64,000 nt of DNA from Vitis vinifera (taxonomy: Eukaryota > Streptophyta > Magnoliopsida > Vitales > Vitaceae): NCBI RefSeq assembly GCF_030704535.1, contig NC_081807.1:4195001-4259000 (forward strand), read 5' to 3'. This document shows positions 1 through 12,568 of this stretch, in pieces. The notes below the pieces were generated by a model. The model did no database searches. It was given only the letters and a program-made list of their open reading frames with translations, and was not told where the DNA came from. The translations under genes were made by a program, and so were the position numbers. Position 1 is the stretch's first letter. Every line of letters starts with the position of its first letter.

Positions 1-2222
1 AAGGTATACAAAGGTGACAAATGGCCAAATAATGCTAAGGGAAAGTAAAAAAAAAAACAAATCTCCCGCCTCACTTAGAGTTTAGCCAATCAATGAAGTC
101 CAACACAGATAAAAAGCTATCACTTATGTACATTCTAACCCACTCCCAAAAAATATACATGAAAATTTGCTTGATTTCTTGGGCCCCTTTTTTAATGTTT
201 TCAAAAGCTCACCTATTTCTTTCTTTCCAGGTTGTCCAAAATAAACACAAGGGGGCAACTCTCTAAGCCCTCATCCTCTTCTTCCCAACACAAGAACCAT
301 TCTAACTAAAAAAGGTCACCCTCACAGTAGAGTATATCACCCATTTTCCCTAAAAAGAGCATAAATAAGATCTCACGACATGATTGCTTTCGAATGGTGA
401 AGGAGGATATGATCAACTATTTCTTCATTGCCTTTGCACAAATAGCATCTATTTGGAATTCTCCATTCCCTCCTCCTAAGTTGGTTCAATGTAAAAACCT
501 GACCCATATGAAGAAACTCACCCTCATCATGATCTAAGGATTCCAAACCAAGCTTGTAAGAAATGCCTTTGAATTTTCAATGGAAAACTAGGAATAATGA
601 GACTTAATAGAGAATTTGCCACATCTTATGTGCTACCAAACCATCTTATCCCCCATACCACCAAAAATCAACAACACTTGTAGTTTCCTAAAAAAGGCTT
701 CCACTTCATCTAGTTCCCAATCTTGGATTTGTCTATGTGAACCTAGGGTTCTAACACCCATCCTCCCCAATCTGCTCCCACATCTTGGCTATTCATGCAT
801 CTTTGGAGGAAGCTGTTGAGAGTAGCATAAGGAAAGCTTCACCTAAGGGTTCATCCTTACACCACTTATCCATCCAAAACTTTACTCTCTACCCATTTCC
901 CACCTTGAAGGCCGCTTTGCTTTTAAGGCCTTCTCACCCACTCCTAATGGTCTTCCACACTCCCACCCCATACCTTTCCCTCACTCCTCTGAAGCACAAT
1001 CCCCCCCTCTTCTTCCCCATAATTAATAGCTTCCAAAGGGAGTCGCTCTTGCAAGCAAATCTCCATAACCACTTGTCAAGCAAAGCTTTATTGAGGATGG
1101 ATAGACTTATAATACCCAAGCCCCCCATATTTCTTCTGCTAACAGATTAAAGACCAATTGAATAAATGTGGCCTGCTCTCAAGGGCCCCTTCCCCGCAAA
1201 AGAAATCCCTTTGGATCTTTTCAAGCCTCAAACTCACCTTGCTCCAAACAATGAAGAGAGACATAAAATAAATTGACAAACTAGAACACACACTATTAAT
1301 CAGAGTCAATCTACCTCCCTTTGATAAGCACTGGATTTTCCACATAACAAATAGTTTTTGAAATCTATCCTCAATCACATCCTAAACCCATTTGAAAGTA
1401 GCTCCTAGCAGAAAGCCAAGATATCAAGAAGGAAGGGTTCCACTCTGCAACTCAAGACCTTAGCAAGGTCACCCACATTGGCAACCTCTCCCAACAAGAA
1501 TTAACTCACTTTTCTCCAAATTGATCTTAAGGCTTGAGATTACTTCAAACCACATGAAAATCCACCCCAAGTACTCCATTTTCTCCTATGAGACATCGCA
1601 AAGGATAAGATATCATCAACAAAAAGCAAGTGGGACACTTCAATTCTCACTCCCCCTCTTCCACCACTTGAGAAACCCGAGATGAAACTCCCTTCCTTTG
1701 CCCTATTTAGGATAGATGAGAGAGCCTCCATAGCTAGGATTAAGAGATACAGGAATAAAGGATCACCCTACCTCAATTCTCTAGAACTCTAAAAGAAACC
1801 TGAAGGGCTTCCATTTACCAAAACAGGGAAACGAGCAGCAGAGATCCACCACTTCATCCAACTTATCCACTTAAGGCCAAATCCTAAATAACATGATCAA
1901 AAGCCTCCTCAATATCCAATTTACAGATGATCTCCTTATCAGCACATTTTATCATAAAGTCAATAGCTTCATTAGCAACAAGGACAACATCAAGAATTTG
2001 TCTTTCCTTCACAAAGACATGCTAGAATGCCGAGACAACTTTACCCACCACTTTTTAAAGCTCATTAACAAAACAAACCCATGGTTATATGAACCAAATT
2101 GCATGGCTCCCAATCATTCCCAACAAAATTCCAATACGATCAAAAACCAACCTGTGAAAAATGATTGTACAACCAGATTACAGCATATGAGTAAAACACA
2201 CATGCCCTCTACTCCCTGCTAA
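1..2222 (-). mobile_element. 5'-truncated, decayed LINE (L1-type) retrotransposon, ORF2 part
   Basis: Read on the minus strand, this is the reverse transcriptase half of a plant L1-type ORF2. Seen: RT motif A ([10 protein letters not shown]) near 1883-1912, the catalytic motif C (HLLFVDDILSF) near 1600-1640, the 'SKGGRLTLI' block near 1310, the 'GGLGI..LNKALLDKWLWRFA' block near 1050-1125, and a zf-RVT zinc-binding block (RCYLCK...VDHILLH) near 385-440. The 3'-UTR side runs off the left edge of the window. The frame is broken by several stops and frameshifts, so only short ORFs of 63-80 codons remain. The 5' end is lost near 2220, just before a GTAT/AT microsatellite. Plus-strand ORFs in the region are shadows. 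The LINE assignment is firm; the exact 5' border is not. Confidence 0.9.
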
Positions 2223-2482
2223 TTCAAGATAAAATGAAATTTTGCTAATTGATAAGAGAGGTATGTATGTATGTATATATATACACACATACATACATGA
2301 AGAGTTATGCAAACATTCCCCTCAGGCTAGGTTGTATCATCTCTCAAGCACCACCTAATTTTATGAGTTTTGTCAATGAAAAGTGGCCATAGACTTCACA
2401 ACTCATGGACTTAAAACCAACAAGTGGCAAATTTAGATGAAGTCTCGCTTGGAGGCTAAGGAGATCCCTAAATCATGTTAAA
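2223..2482. other. spacer with a short (GTAT)n/(AT)n microsatellite
   Basis: A palindrome-like GTATGTAT...ATACATAC microsatellite lies at about 2262-2297, next to the truncated end of the leftward LINE. No gene is seen in the rest. Confidence 0.6.
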
Positions 2483-2894
2483 ATGTCCCTCATATTCCCC
2501 AACTCAATGAAAACCCTTCTTCAAAGTCAAGGGGATAGAGAAAAGATGAAGGAAGATTTGGCGCATGGCTCCCTTATGATTACTTTGGTGCATGAGGAAA
2601 GAGTGCAATTAAAGGATCTTCTGTCAAGAAGAGCTGCCACATCAAAGAATGATGGGGACCTTTTTGATATCCTTCTTGGAATGGTCTTGGGATGCAATGG
2701 GGATGGCGGTCATCACAATGTTGGATTTATTATATAGCCTTAAATATGAATAGATAGGTCTTTTGTGGTGAGTTGTTCAATTGATTTTTCCCATTCTTTT
2801 TGGTATACCACTTGTGTACATTGGGTGCAGCTCTTTTTGTTAGGCAAATTGATATTTTAATATTTTATCTATTTGTCTATCCAAAAAAAAAAAA
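2483..2894 (+). mobile_element. LINE 3'-end fragment with poly(A), plus orientation
   Basis: From about 2755 the plus strand reads like a plant LINE 3' UTR: 'GGTATACCACTTGTGTACAT' followed by GGGTGCAGCTCTTTT and a T-rich stretch, ending in A12 at about 2882-2893. The reverse complement of the same signature occurs near 3035-3070. An 84-codon ORF (2483-2737) precedes it and may be degraded LINE sequence, but I do not recognise its product. This piece points right, opposite to the LINE at 1-2222, so it is a separate insertion. Confidence 0.55.
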
Positions 2895-3019
2895 TCTGGC
2901 ACCTAGAATTTAAGCCACCAAACAATCTCTCCAACAGCAACATATTTTCTAGACTCCTACTTTCAGTGAATCTCATATATATACATATATACATAAGCAC
3001 TAAACAAATACATACAAGC

Positions 3020-3190
3020 ATTCATAAGCACCAAAAAGGGGCAGCCCTAATACGTGAGGAGGTATACAAGGGGTCACCTTCTTTCTCCATGAGGAAGCAT
3101 ACAAGGAGTCACCTTCTCACTCGATTTCAAATTAACAACTTATCCAACAAAAGTTTCACCTTTAGTTCTCTCAAACCCCATGGCCCTTGT
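3020..3190 (-). mobile_element. LINE 3'-UTR-like remnant, minus orientation
   Basis: The plus strand carries 'GGAGGTATACAAGGGGTCAC' and nearby GGGGCAGCCC. This is the reverse complement of the LINE 3'-UTR signature and resembles the first bases of the window (AAGGTATACAAAGGTGAC). It looks like a third, short LINE relic. No coding sequence is recognisable. Confidence 0.45.
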
Positions 3191-4430
3191 TAAATTTTCT
3201 TTAGCGTTTAGTGTTGGGCTAGGCCCCTAGTCCAGCCCAAGCAGGTCGAAGTTGCTTCAAGTTTAAACCCATTTTAGTTGGATGGTTTTTAGTAAGTGAT
3301 TTTTGGGCCTGATCAAGCAACAGCTGGGCCTAAATTTTGAGGGGTTGAAATACCCAATTGGGTGTATTGAGAAAAAATGAAAGAGAGGAAAGAGGGAAAT
3401 GACAGGTATTGTTTTCTAAGCATTGTTTTAGGGATCAAAGCTGAAAATCCAAGATGAAGAGATGAAGCTTTTGTAGGGATTTCTTCACTGTTGTGGGAAA
3501 GCTCTTGTGGAAAAATCTCTCTATCCTTGAGATGGTGAGTTCCCATCTCAAGTATTAGTATATTTCCATTAGCTACATTGTTTAGAAGCTATTAAGGAGT
3601 TGTATACCTATTTTCCATAAAAATAGAATAATCATTATTTGCAGTTTTTTACCTCCTTTAGGAGGATTTTCCAGCACTAAATTTTACTGTTCCTTGTTAA
3701 TATCCCGTTGTTTCCTGTTGAACTATTATTGCTCTTTTCGTTAGGTGGTTGTTGTGGAAGGATTTTTGGCATGGTGTACATGATGTTATGCTATACCACT
3801 TGCCGTGCTTAACCATTCCTGCAAATGTTAAACCATCCTCCAAGTATTCAACTGTCCCCCACTAAGGTCCGTACATTTTCTTTGCTCAGAAAATGGCTGA
3901 ATGGCCCATCTTCTCAAAAACATATCATTGCCTGTTAGTCTCATAACCAAAGCATCACCAGTAACTGCCTAAACAAGTGAGCTCTATATTACATATCTTA
4001 TGCATTATCACTACCCACCACATAACTCAAAAGACTAATACTTCTTTTGCCCCTTACACATGAGCCTTTTACCTAATAAAACTTAAATAATAATAATAAT
4101 AATAATCATTATCAAAAACCCCAGATCGTAATTCAACAAAAATATGAGTTTTTTCGTAGATAATTTATGGATTCCCATGGAACAAGAACAGATATAGAAC
4201 ACCCAATTTAAAATTTTAATCCAAGACAGAAATTTCCAAATTCTAGCCCCAAAAAAACAAAACCCAACAAATCAAAACCTACCACCAACTAAACCAGATA
4301 TAACTCCTTATCTTATCTGCGTGAATTTATCATTTACCCAGAAAGCAAAACCACCATTCAAAATTTTTCTTTCTTGTTCTTTTCGTTTCATCAATTTTCT
4401 CAGCAATGAAACAGAGACCGATTGTTTTAT
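3191..4430. other. spacer and probable 3' region of TOM6, no recognised coding gene
   Basis: The stretch holds a 77-codon minus-strand ORF (3313-3546) with no recognisable product and a short ATA/ATT microsatellite at about 4086-4108. The right end probably contains the 3'-UTR intron of TOM6 (donor at 4436/4437), so part of the stretch may be transcribed as TOM6 3' UTR. I could not place the acceptor. Confidence 0.4.
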
Positions 4431-4469
4431 TCTTACCTTCATGCGATTATGAGAAGCGTAGATGATGGA

Positions 4470-4634
4470 TTAGAAATCAATCTTGAGCTCCTCTTTCTCA
4501 TCAGAGAAGTAGTGGAGAATGTAGGGAGTGACCCTCACCACCGCTACCCATGCACCGAACATAACCACATGTGTCCGCAGCTGCTTCAGAGCCACAGCCT
4601 TGTCTGGCTTGCGGGCAAACATACCTGAAAACAT
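4470..4634 (-). CDS. TOM6: TOM6, mitochondrial import receptor subunit
   Basis: 54-aa protein (MFSGMFARKPDKAVALK...SDEKEELKIDF), the usual length for plant TOM6, a small single-span subunit that stabilises the TOM translocase in the mitochondrial outer membrane. Seen: the N-terminal MF.GMF.RKPDKA and LKQLRTHV blocks, one hydrophobic segment at about residues 22-43, and the acidic C-terminus ending KIDF. An upstream in-frame ATG would add eight residues (MQTKKAEK), but family members start at MF.GMF, so I chose 4634. A good splice donor (AG|GTAAGA, at 4437/4436) lies 33 nt after the stop, suggesting a 3'-UTR intron close enough to the stop to avoid nonsense-mediated decay. The upstream region has site II and telo-box motifs. 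Identity is firm. Confidence 0.93.
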   Translation of the reverse strand: MFSGMFARKPDKAVALKQLRTHVVMFGAWVAVVRVTPYILHYFSDEKEELKIDF

Positions 4635-4675
4635 TTTCTCAGCTTTCTTTGTCTGCACTTCGCGCGAGAAAGCTA

Positions 4676-4825
4676 AAACCCTAGATGATTTTTGGCTCTG
4701 ATGCTCCCCTGGACTTGTGTTCGGGGTTTATAGGGTTTATGGTGTGAGAGTAGGAGACATATGGGCTCGGCCCCAGATGGCCCAATCACAATGTACCCAT
4801 ATAGCTATGGGCCAAACCCAGCCCA
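4676..4825 (-). promoter_or_regulatory. TOM6 promoter: telo-boxes and a cluster of site II (TGGGCY) elements
   Basis: Reading away from TOM6: a telo-box-like AAACCCTAG at 4676-4684, a second on the other strand (TAGGGTTTA, 4731-4739), then four TGGGCC/TGGGCT hexamers at 4762-4767, 4779-4784, 4808-4813 and 4820-4825. Site II plus telo-box is a known signature of plant promoters for ribosomal, mitochondrial and cell-growth genes, which fits a TOM subunit. The motifs are seen directly; their use is inferred. Confidence 0.7.
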
Positions 4826-4839
4826 CTGAAATTTCTCAA

Positions 4840-5035
4840 ATTAGGTTCTCTGCCGCTTAAATTAATTTAATAATAATATGTTTTAATTATTTTTATTTTC
4901 CTTTTTCTTTTGAATTTATTTTAAATTTAAAATAAAATATAATAAATAAAATTTAATTTATAGAAATATTTGAAAATGAATAAAATAGGTTGATAACATT
5001 TTAAGTTTTCAAATAAAATTATATTTAAAAAATAT

Positions 5036-5066
<31 letters not shown>

Positions 5067-6390
5067 GAAAAAGAAACCTCAATTTTTATAAATAAATTTT
5101 ATTATCATCCATTTAAAAATATTTTCAAGTACTTTTTCATAAATCAAATAATTGTTTCTTAAAATACCTTTTTATTTTATAATATTAAATAAAATTATCA
5201 AAAAAATAATTTATCATTTTAATTTGATAAAAATATCTTACAAATAAATATATTATAATTTTTTATTATATAATATAAGATACAAATCATTTTGAAAAAA
5301 ATCGTCATAATAAACAAAATCTTTATAATTTTTTAATTAATATAATTTTATATCATGTATTATATAAATCCACTTATCTTCTCTTTTTTAAAAAAATTAA
5401 ATAAAATAAAAATTTTGTTAGTTGACATTAACAATAAAATAAAAAAATTAAAAATTAAAAATTAAATACAATTAAAACCAATAAAACTTAAAAATTAAGA
5501 TATTTCCCGTTCTTTCTCATATTTATATTTTCTATTAATGTGATTTAGTAAAGTGAAAGTTAATATTTTATCTTTATATTTTTAGCTTTAAAGTTTTTTA
5601 ATTTTTAATAATTTTTTATTTTATTAATCTTAAATTAGTTTTCACGATAAAAAAAATTCAATTGATGTTATTAACGTGACAAGTAAAAGATCATTTTGGG
5701 GAATAATTTTTTGACTTTTGAAAAAGTATATTTATTTTAAAATATTTTTAAATGAATTAAGATAAAAATGATTTATAAAATTTGATAAATTTTTTTATAT
5801 ATATTTTTAAAAAATTAACGATTCAAAACCCATTTTTTCAATATAGAAAACTATCATAAATAAAAACAAAGAAAATAGAATAATATTTTTTTGGAGGGAC
5901 CCCAAAATCCATAGAAAGTACTAGGTGTTCCCTCCCCAATAATTCCTTTCACTTTCATGTACTTTGTATTTTCTGTTATCTCTTGAAGCACGTAATTCCA
6001 AACATCCTCCTAATTCTATTCTCCATTTTTTTTTATCTCTAAAGAGTTTAGAATAAACTCCATAAATTTTTATTTTTATTTTAATTTCTGATATTAATAT
6101 TGTGTATGGAATTTAATTGTAGAGTCGATTTCAAATAAATAAATGATAATTATAATAATACAAATAGCAATGTTGGTACAAATGTACACCTGGCACCAAC
6201 TTCACGCAATATCCATGACACCACTGTGTTATGTTATCATAGCTCCATAAAACCACAATAGAAGATCCTAAACCCCATACACCGCCAGACCATGGAAGCC
6301 GATGCTACGTGCCATTCAGAATTGGCCACGCTGCTAAAACACGCTGATCATGCGGCAGGTTGTTTTGATCGCTGTACACGGGGCATAGTG
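4840..6390. other. AT-rich spacer upstream of the RING-H2 gene
   Basis: Very AT-rich DNA with an (AT)n run at about 5041-5066 and many A/T homopolymers. No coding region or RNA gene is seen. The last 200 bp become GC-richer and form the proximal promoter of the RING-H2 gene, with a W-box-like core (AGTCAA) near 6435. Confidence 0.6.
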
Positions 6391-6531
6391 GATTGGAGCT
6401 CGCAGACTTAAGTTCGGTGACGTGGCGCTTCTCAGTCAAACGAAACATTAAACCCCTCAACCCCCTACCCAAAAACCCAAGAAGAAGAAAGCAGAAGCCA
6501 TTAGCAAAGCTTCAGACGACGATTGCCGGCG

Positions 6532-7722
6532 ATGACGGCGATGGTGCCTTCGAAGCCGCCGGAGCACGAATTCAGGTTGGGTCCATCGCCATCCAGCTTC
6601 GTCTCCACCTCCGATACCAACGACTACCAGTCCCCGTCAAAGGTCCCAGTCGATTTCAGCCCGCCGCTGATCGCCATGGTGGTGGTGGTCGCCACAGCCT
6701 TCCTCATCGTCACCTACTCTCGGCTCATCTCCCGCCACCTTCTTCCTCCCTTCCTCCGCCTCCTCCGCAGCTGGCGCCGCTGGCATCGCCGCCGTCGCCG
6801 GAGACGATCTCATATGCCCTCCTCAGCCGGCGACATCGAGTCTCCGCCTTACAACGGCAGCTTCGATGCCACCGAAGCGTACCAAGTGTTCTCTCCGTAT
6901 GGGTTAGATGAGTCCGTCATCAAAACTATTCCGCTCTCACTGTACACTGCCAAAGGGTTGAGCAAGCATGGCTTCGTGGATGATAGTCGTGACTGCGCCG
7001 TTTGTTTGCTGGAGTTCGAAGACAACGATTGCGTTCGTGTTCTTCCCGTTTGTTCTCATGCCTTTCACGTCGATTGTATCGATATCTGGCTCAGGTCTCA
7101 TGCCAACTGTCCTCTATGCCGCGCCGGGATTTTCCGGCATGAATCTCCATTCATTCCGGTGATGGCTGCTAGAATTCGACCCAGTTTGGATGATGCGATA
7201 TTGGAGAGCATTCTTCTCGAGCCTCTGAGCGAGGCAGCGCCGGAATCGGAAACCACAGTAACAGAGATCGTGCCGGCGGAGCCATCCCCGAGGAGAAACC
7301 AGTCCGAAGACAGATTCAACGCGCGAGATTTTATGTTGAAGAGATCATACTCATTCGGCTTCGAGCGGAACTTCCCGTCGGAGCGGCTGGTGATGGAGCC
7401 GGCGACGGCGTCCCCGTGGAGATACCGAAGAGGAAGCTTCTGGAGCAAGCGGCCATCTCCGTTTGGGTCATTGACGAAGTCCAGAGTCTTCTCTTTTCGA
7501 TACTACCGAGGCATGAAGTCCCCATTCTTCCGCCGGAGAGGCAGCTTCTTCCCGTTATCAGAATCCCACGCCCGCTTCTCCGGCGGCGGCTCCTCCCGGC
7601 GCACGAAATCATTAACCAGCCCAATATTCATACGATCGTCCGCCACAGCCTCCGCCTCAACCCGACTAAGGTGTCGAGATCTAGAAGCACTCCTATCCCC
7701 GGAGCGATTCAACCGAAGGTAG
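6532..7722 (+). CDS. ATL-family RING-H2 E3 ubiquitin ligase, ATL65-like
   Basis: Intronless gene for a 396-aa membrane protein. I start at the ATG at 6532 ([10 protein letters not shown]); the open frame continues upstream but without an ATG there. Order of parts: a short N-terminus, one transmembrane helix at about residues 44-66, an Arg-rich cytosolic stretch (82-92), the ATL 'GLD' motif ([11 protein letters not shown], 124-134), then a RING-H2 domain with zinc ligands C155, C158, C174, H176, H179, C182, C193 and C196 and the E2-contact Trp186. A Ser/Arg-rich tail includes '[12 protein letters not shown]'. ATL proteins are membrane-anchored E3 ligases, often in defence or stress responses; the substrate is unknown. 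Spacing around the GLD and RING blocks recalls Arabidopsis ATL65, but subfamily assignment is from memory. A larger overlapping ORF in another frame (6393-6911) is a shadow. Confidence 0.92.
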   Translation: MTAMVPSKPPEHEFRLGPSPSSFVSTSDTNDYQSPSKVPVDFSPPLIAMVVVVATAFLIVTYSRLISRHLLPPFLRLLRSWRRWHRRRRRRRSHMPSSAGDIESPPYNGSFDATEAYQVFSPYGLDESVIKTIPLSLYTAKGLSKHGFVDDSRDCAVCLLEFEDNDCVRVLPVCSHAFHVDCIDIWLRSHANCPLCRAGIFRHESPFIPVMAARIRPSLDDAILESILLEPLSEAAPESETTVTEIVPAEPSPRRNQSEDRFNARDFMLKRSYSFGFERNFPSERLVMEPATASPWRYRRGSFWSKRPSPFGSLTKSRVFSFRYYRGMKSPFFRRRGSFFPLSESHARFSGGGSSRRTKSLTSPIFIRSSATASASTRLRCRDLEALLSPERFNRR

Positions 7723-10700
7723 AAAACCCACCCACGTGCCATCAACAACAACACAACACGTGGGATCGCCGGCAGAGACGGTGGTCGGCGAAGGATGAAT
7801 GGGGGGAGAGAGAGAGAAGGGGTCCCCTGCGCTTTAATGAGATGGTCTGGCAATTTGCGGAGGTAATTAATGGTGGGTGGTGACTGCATTTAATGTTAAA
7901 ATTGACGAGAGAGATGAATACATGGGCATAACTCCCATACACACCCAGGTTCCAGACACACCCCACTTTTTCTCTACAACCTCCCTCTTTCCTCCTCTGA
8001 CCATGCTGTGAGAGTGTTCGGACACAGACTCTCAGGGACTCATAAATGCAAGTAGGCTGGGGTTCTTTTCTTTTTCCCCCTCCACTTTCCTTCCCTTTCT
8101 TGTTCCCTGCTACTGTGATGGTTTTTCTGTTTCCTCAATCCTCAATGTGATCGTTGCTTTAATTCACCGACAGCCCCATGAAAACAGTTCTCCTTCCATA
8201 TGTCTCATAAAATTTATTTAATTTATAGTATATTTATTATTTGATCTCGCCTCCTTTGATAAGACAAATAGATACCACGTGTACAAATACAAAAAAGCAA
8301 TCTATGATTTCCTTATTTGACAAACGCATCAGAGCTAACAAAGTTTGATACAATTCGCGGACTAGACTCGAATCTAACATAATTTTAGGGGATTTTTAGT
8401 GGATTTGTACTCGGTATAATTGAGTGTAGGTCAAATTCGGGTTGACCCGCATAACCCATATAATAAATAGGTAGGTTTTGGGTTATAACACAAATTTGAT
8501 TTGAATTAACTTATTTAATAATTCTACTTGTTAACTTAATTATAATTTTAAATTACTTAATTCATATGTGATTCATTTTAAATTTATTTTTAAATAAATA
8601 AGTTAATTAAGTTATAAATATGTTTTATTAAGATATTAATCATATGGATATATATGAGATTCAATTTGGCATAATTATTAAATAGAAAAACCTGATTATA
8701 AATAAGTAAAGTGGGTTGAACGATATATCACATCACATGTTTAATCCTCGAGTAGTACTTAAATTTATATTTTTAATACTATTATTACTTAGGTCAGGTT
8801 TGACTCAACCTATATCATCGAATACCTTTGTTTTGACATGATATAAATATGACCTACCAACATAAATTATCGGTTGTCAATAAATGATGGAGGACTAGTT
8901 ACACGGATAGAGAAAATTTGAAATGAGGAAGTAAAAAAAATTTTAATCACTTTTCAAAGATAATTACATTTTTGGTGTAAGCTTCTAAAAATTCTCTCAT
9001 TTTATATAAAATTTACTATTATTTTTATTTAAAAAAAACAGAAAATACATGGATTCGACAATTGATATGTGTAATGCGTGGTTAATAATTAATTAATACA
9101 TAAAATTTGTTTTGGTTTTGAATTACATATCAAGTTGTGAATGGCCTCACTGATGGCTTCTTGGGAACAGTAGCATGTGGATTCAATTTGAAATGTCCTT
9201 TTCATTCTCACCGCAAACCAAAGCTATAAATTTGTAAGGATGATATTCGCATTATAAAAGTATTTTTAATTATTAAAATTTTATTATACAAGTTTATATA
9301 TATATATATATATAACAACAATATTGTGATTATAAATAAAAATTATTATTTTTTATTATTATAAATTATATTTTATAATTTTCAATAGTAGAGAGGAGGA
9401 GTTGGATAAATTTCGATATAATTGATTTGTTTGATAACTGTTTTAATAAATAGTTTTTAAAAATTATTTTATGATGTTTTATTAGAATGTTTTTAATATA
9501 TTTTTAATATTAAAAATAAATAAAATATAAAATAATTTTTTGATTGCCAAACATATTTTTTTATTTTAAAAAATATAAAACAATTTTCTTTCCGAGCTTG
9601 TAGTTGTACAAAATATGTTTGAATGTTCATGTTATAAGATAACTATAAGTATATAGATAAAAAGAAGAATGATTTACATCTCCAAGATTCCTTAGTGTGT
9701 TTTTTGGTATAAATTTAAAATGTGGACCACCCTTGGAGGAGGAGTCCATTTCCTAAGAATGGCTAAATCAATTGAGGTGGTCTGAAATGGGTCTTATCCG
9801 TCTCCCATGTACAATTTTTTTGGTCCTCTTGGAATTTTCCTGAAAAGAGAAAAGAAATTAAAGAAATTATTTTTTCTGGGGGTCTTGTCAATTGTCATGT
9901 TGGGAAAGGAGACAAGACACGAGTCCAATTTCCGCCCTTTTATATTTTTTGTGCTGTCATGTGGGCTTCTTTTTGGACCATATGTACTTCTTGTTGGCCC
10001 AAACTAATGCTGGGCCTGCCTGGCCTACTGGGCCTACTGCAGCCGTCGTCCAAGCGTATTCCCGATCTAGCACCGTCGATACGAGTTTGGTTTCGGACTA
10101 GGGTTTGACAAAATGAATAATAATTTAAATTAAAAATATAAAATCATAATATGACTCATTTATTAAAAAAATATAAGTTATTATATAACCTATTTAATGG
10201 TTAGACTTATTTAATAATCAAGTCGGAGGAATCTATGAAGATAAAATCAGGTCTCAACAAAAAAATCGGTGTTTTGTCATCAATCACAAGTTTCATATTG
10301 GACACAGTACTCATACAATATTAAAAATTATTAGAAAAAATTATTTTATCAATCCCCGTCTACTTCACAAACCCTTTTTGAAACGTTTTAGAAATACAAA
10401 AGTTTAATATCTTCCCTTGAATTTTGAAATTAGTCAATATTCTTTTGTACAAAATATCAAATGTCACATAAATTTCAATGTAAATACGAAATACTTGTCA
10501 AAGTCTTGTTTGAATTAATATGATACAATTTTTAATTCGATATGTTTATAACTTGATTGACTTATTCAAATTTTAATTTTAAGTGAGTCAAATTTTGGTT
10601 AGATAGGTTTAGATAATACTCAAGTTAATAAGTAGGATTATTAAAGAGGTAAATTCTTATAAATTTGACTTTAATCACAACTCGAGGAAAAAACATGTTG

Positions 10701-12568
10701 AATTCAAATATATTAATATTTTTTACTTAATGACTTAATTTGACTTTAAATTAAAATATACTTAAGTAGTTAGCTTATAACTCGGTACTTAATTCTTACT
10801 TTTAATTATTAAAATTGTTTGATAAAATTAACTTAAAATATATTCTAAATAATGAATTTCATATAATTATCCCCATAAATTATAATTAGGACAACCGAGG
10901 TTGGGTAACAATGAAAGTTATGGAGTAATAAAAAAAATGTGAAGATAATCGAGACAAACAAAAGTAAAAAAAGGTGAATAAAGATGTGGACTTAAAAATG
11001 AATTAAATGTTTTTATTTATTACTTAAAGTTATTTTTTTTATATTTTAAGTCAATTATTAAGTTATTTTATCAAATATACTTAATTTATATAATGACTTA
11101 AATTAAGTTATTGCGCTATTTTCAGTTATTAAATTCGGTTTATAAAACATGTACTTAAAAAAAACACTTAATTTTAAGAAAGAAATTATTCTAACATATC
11201 TTAAATTTGGTACACTTGAGACAAGAGAACAATCGTACCATGCCTAGATTTGACAACTAAAAATTGGAGTTACCACTCAACTCGATGAATAGTAAAAAAA
11301 TGGAATTGACTTCCATGAGTCCATCATACCAAAGGCCCACATATTTACGATGGCAACATTTTATTGGATGTAACATGTCATGAATAAATAAAAACAGGGG
11401 GAGACATAAATGAGCTTCAATTGGGATTTCAATTTTCAACCCCATAAGGGCTTCTTGTTGGGCTGAATGTCACCATCTAACCCATAAAAGAATCCTCACC
11501 AAATTTTCCACCCAATTAATGCCATAGTGCCTATCCAAGCAATAGTATTAATATCTAGCAATACTATAATATAAAAATTTTCCTTTTTGATGTTCACCAA
11601 GAAACCCCTCATTCCTTCTAATATATGCCTCTCATTGAGTTTGGTCAAAAGGAAAATTAATGATTCTACCGATGGATTCTTCTCGACTCTTCAACATTGC
11701 CCTCTTATGGATGGATCCAATTTGTTTTTTTTTTTCAAAAATTAACCATGACCCAAGTGATTTTACCAATAGTTTACCTAGACCCACCAAATAAAAATTC
11801 CTTAGAAGTGTAATTTAGGGTTAGAATTTTACACTGGCATCAGGGTTTTTATCGGTACAAGCAATGGGATAAGTGTTTCAGGATAAGAAATAGAGACAAC
11901 TCCCAAAAAGTGACTATAAGTTATGCACCCTAGGCATGGTGGTAGACCATTAATAAATGACCCATGTTGACATATACCAATGATACGGGTGACAAAGATT
12001 AACATGATCATCAAAAAACTCAAATTCAATATGTTTTCTTATGAATTTGAGTTAAATTCACATTAATTTAATTATCATTCATGGAGTGTCTAGGTTGACC
12101 TAATTAGTCGAGTGCCTCGATTTTGACACGACATGAAAACAATCCACTAACAAGAATGGTGGCTCCTAATAAATGGTGACCTTATTTTTCAAGACCCCCC
12201 AACAACATATTTTCCACCACAAGTTGACTATAAGATGCATGGTTGTTGGAGGCTTTTTTGTTTCAAAAAAGCAGGGAATCCATAGAAGGCTATGGTCACC
12301 ATACCCAACATCTACCCTTATAAATGATGGCTTTTAAAGCAGGTACCTGTGCACATGGGGATGGGGCACCATTCTCCAAGGCCTCAATCCTTGTCATAAA
12401 CGCCGCTGTGAAATCGCTGAAACAACTGTGTAAAAGTAATCTTGAATTTAATGTGAAGTCCAACCAACCCCAACTCTCTTTCTGTCTTTTTGTAGTCAAG
12501 TTTTTAATATATACCAAGAGATGGGTAGCATCTCTAGCTGATCATACTGTAAAAAAGAGGAAGCCACA
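7723..12568. other. long AT-rich spacer between the RING-H2 gene and LACS2
   Basis: The first 400 bp are probably the 3' region of the RING-H2 gene. From 8.2 to 11.25 kb the DNA is AT-rich with degenerate repeat character ('GGGTTGACCCGCATAACCCA' near 8440, an (AT)n run near 9297-9314). Near 9995-10040 there is a cluster of GGGCC motifs resembling site II elements but no recognisable gene beside it. From 11.25 kb on only short ORFs of 60-70 codons occur, none recognisable. The last few hundred bases should contain the LACS2 promoter and 5' UTR; no clear TATA box stood out. Confidence 0.5.

Noticed and set aside
6393-6911. 172-codon ORF overlapping the RING-H2 gene
   Set aside because: Shadow frame; the RING-H2 frame has all eight zinc ligands, the GLD motif and a transmembrane helix.
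9990-10100. Cluster of GGGCC motifs as promoter of a gene
   Set aside because: No coding region or RNA gene follows on either strand within 2 kb.
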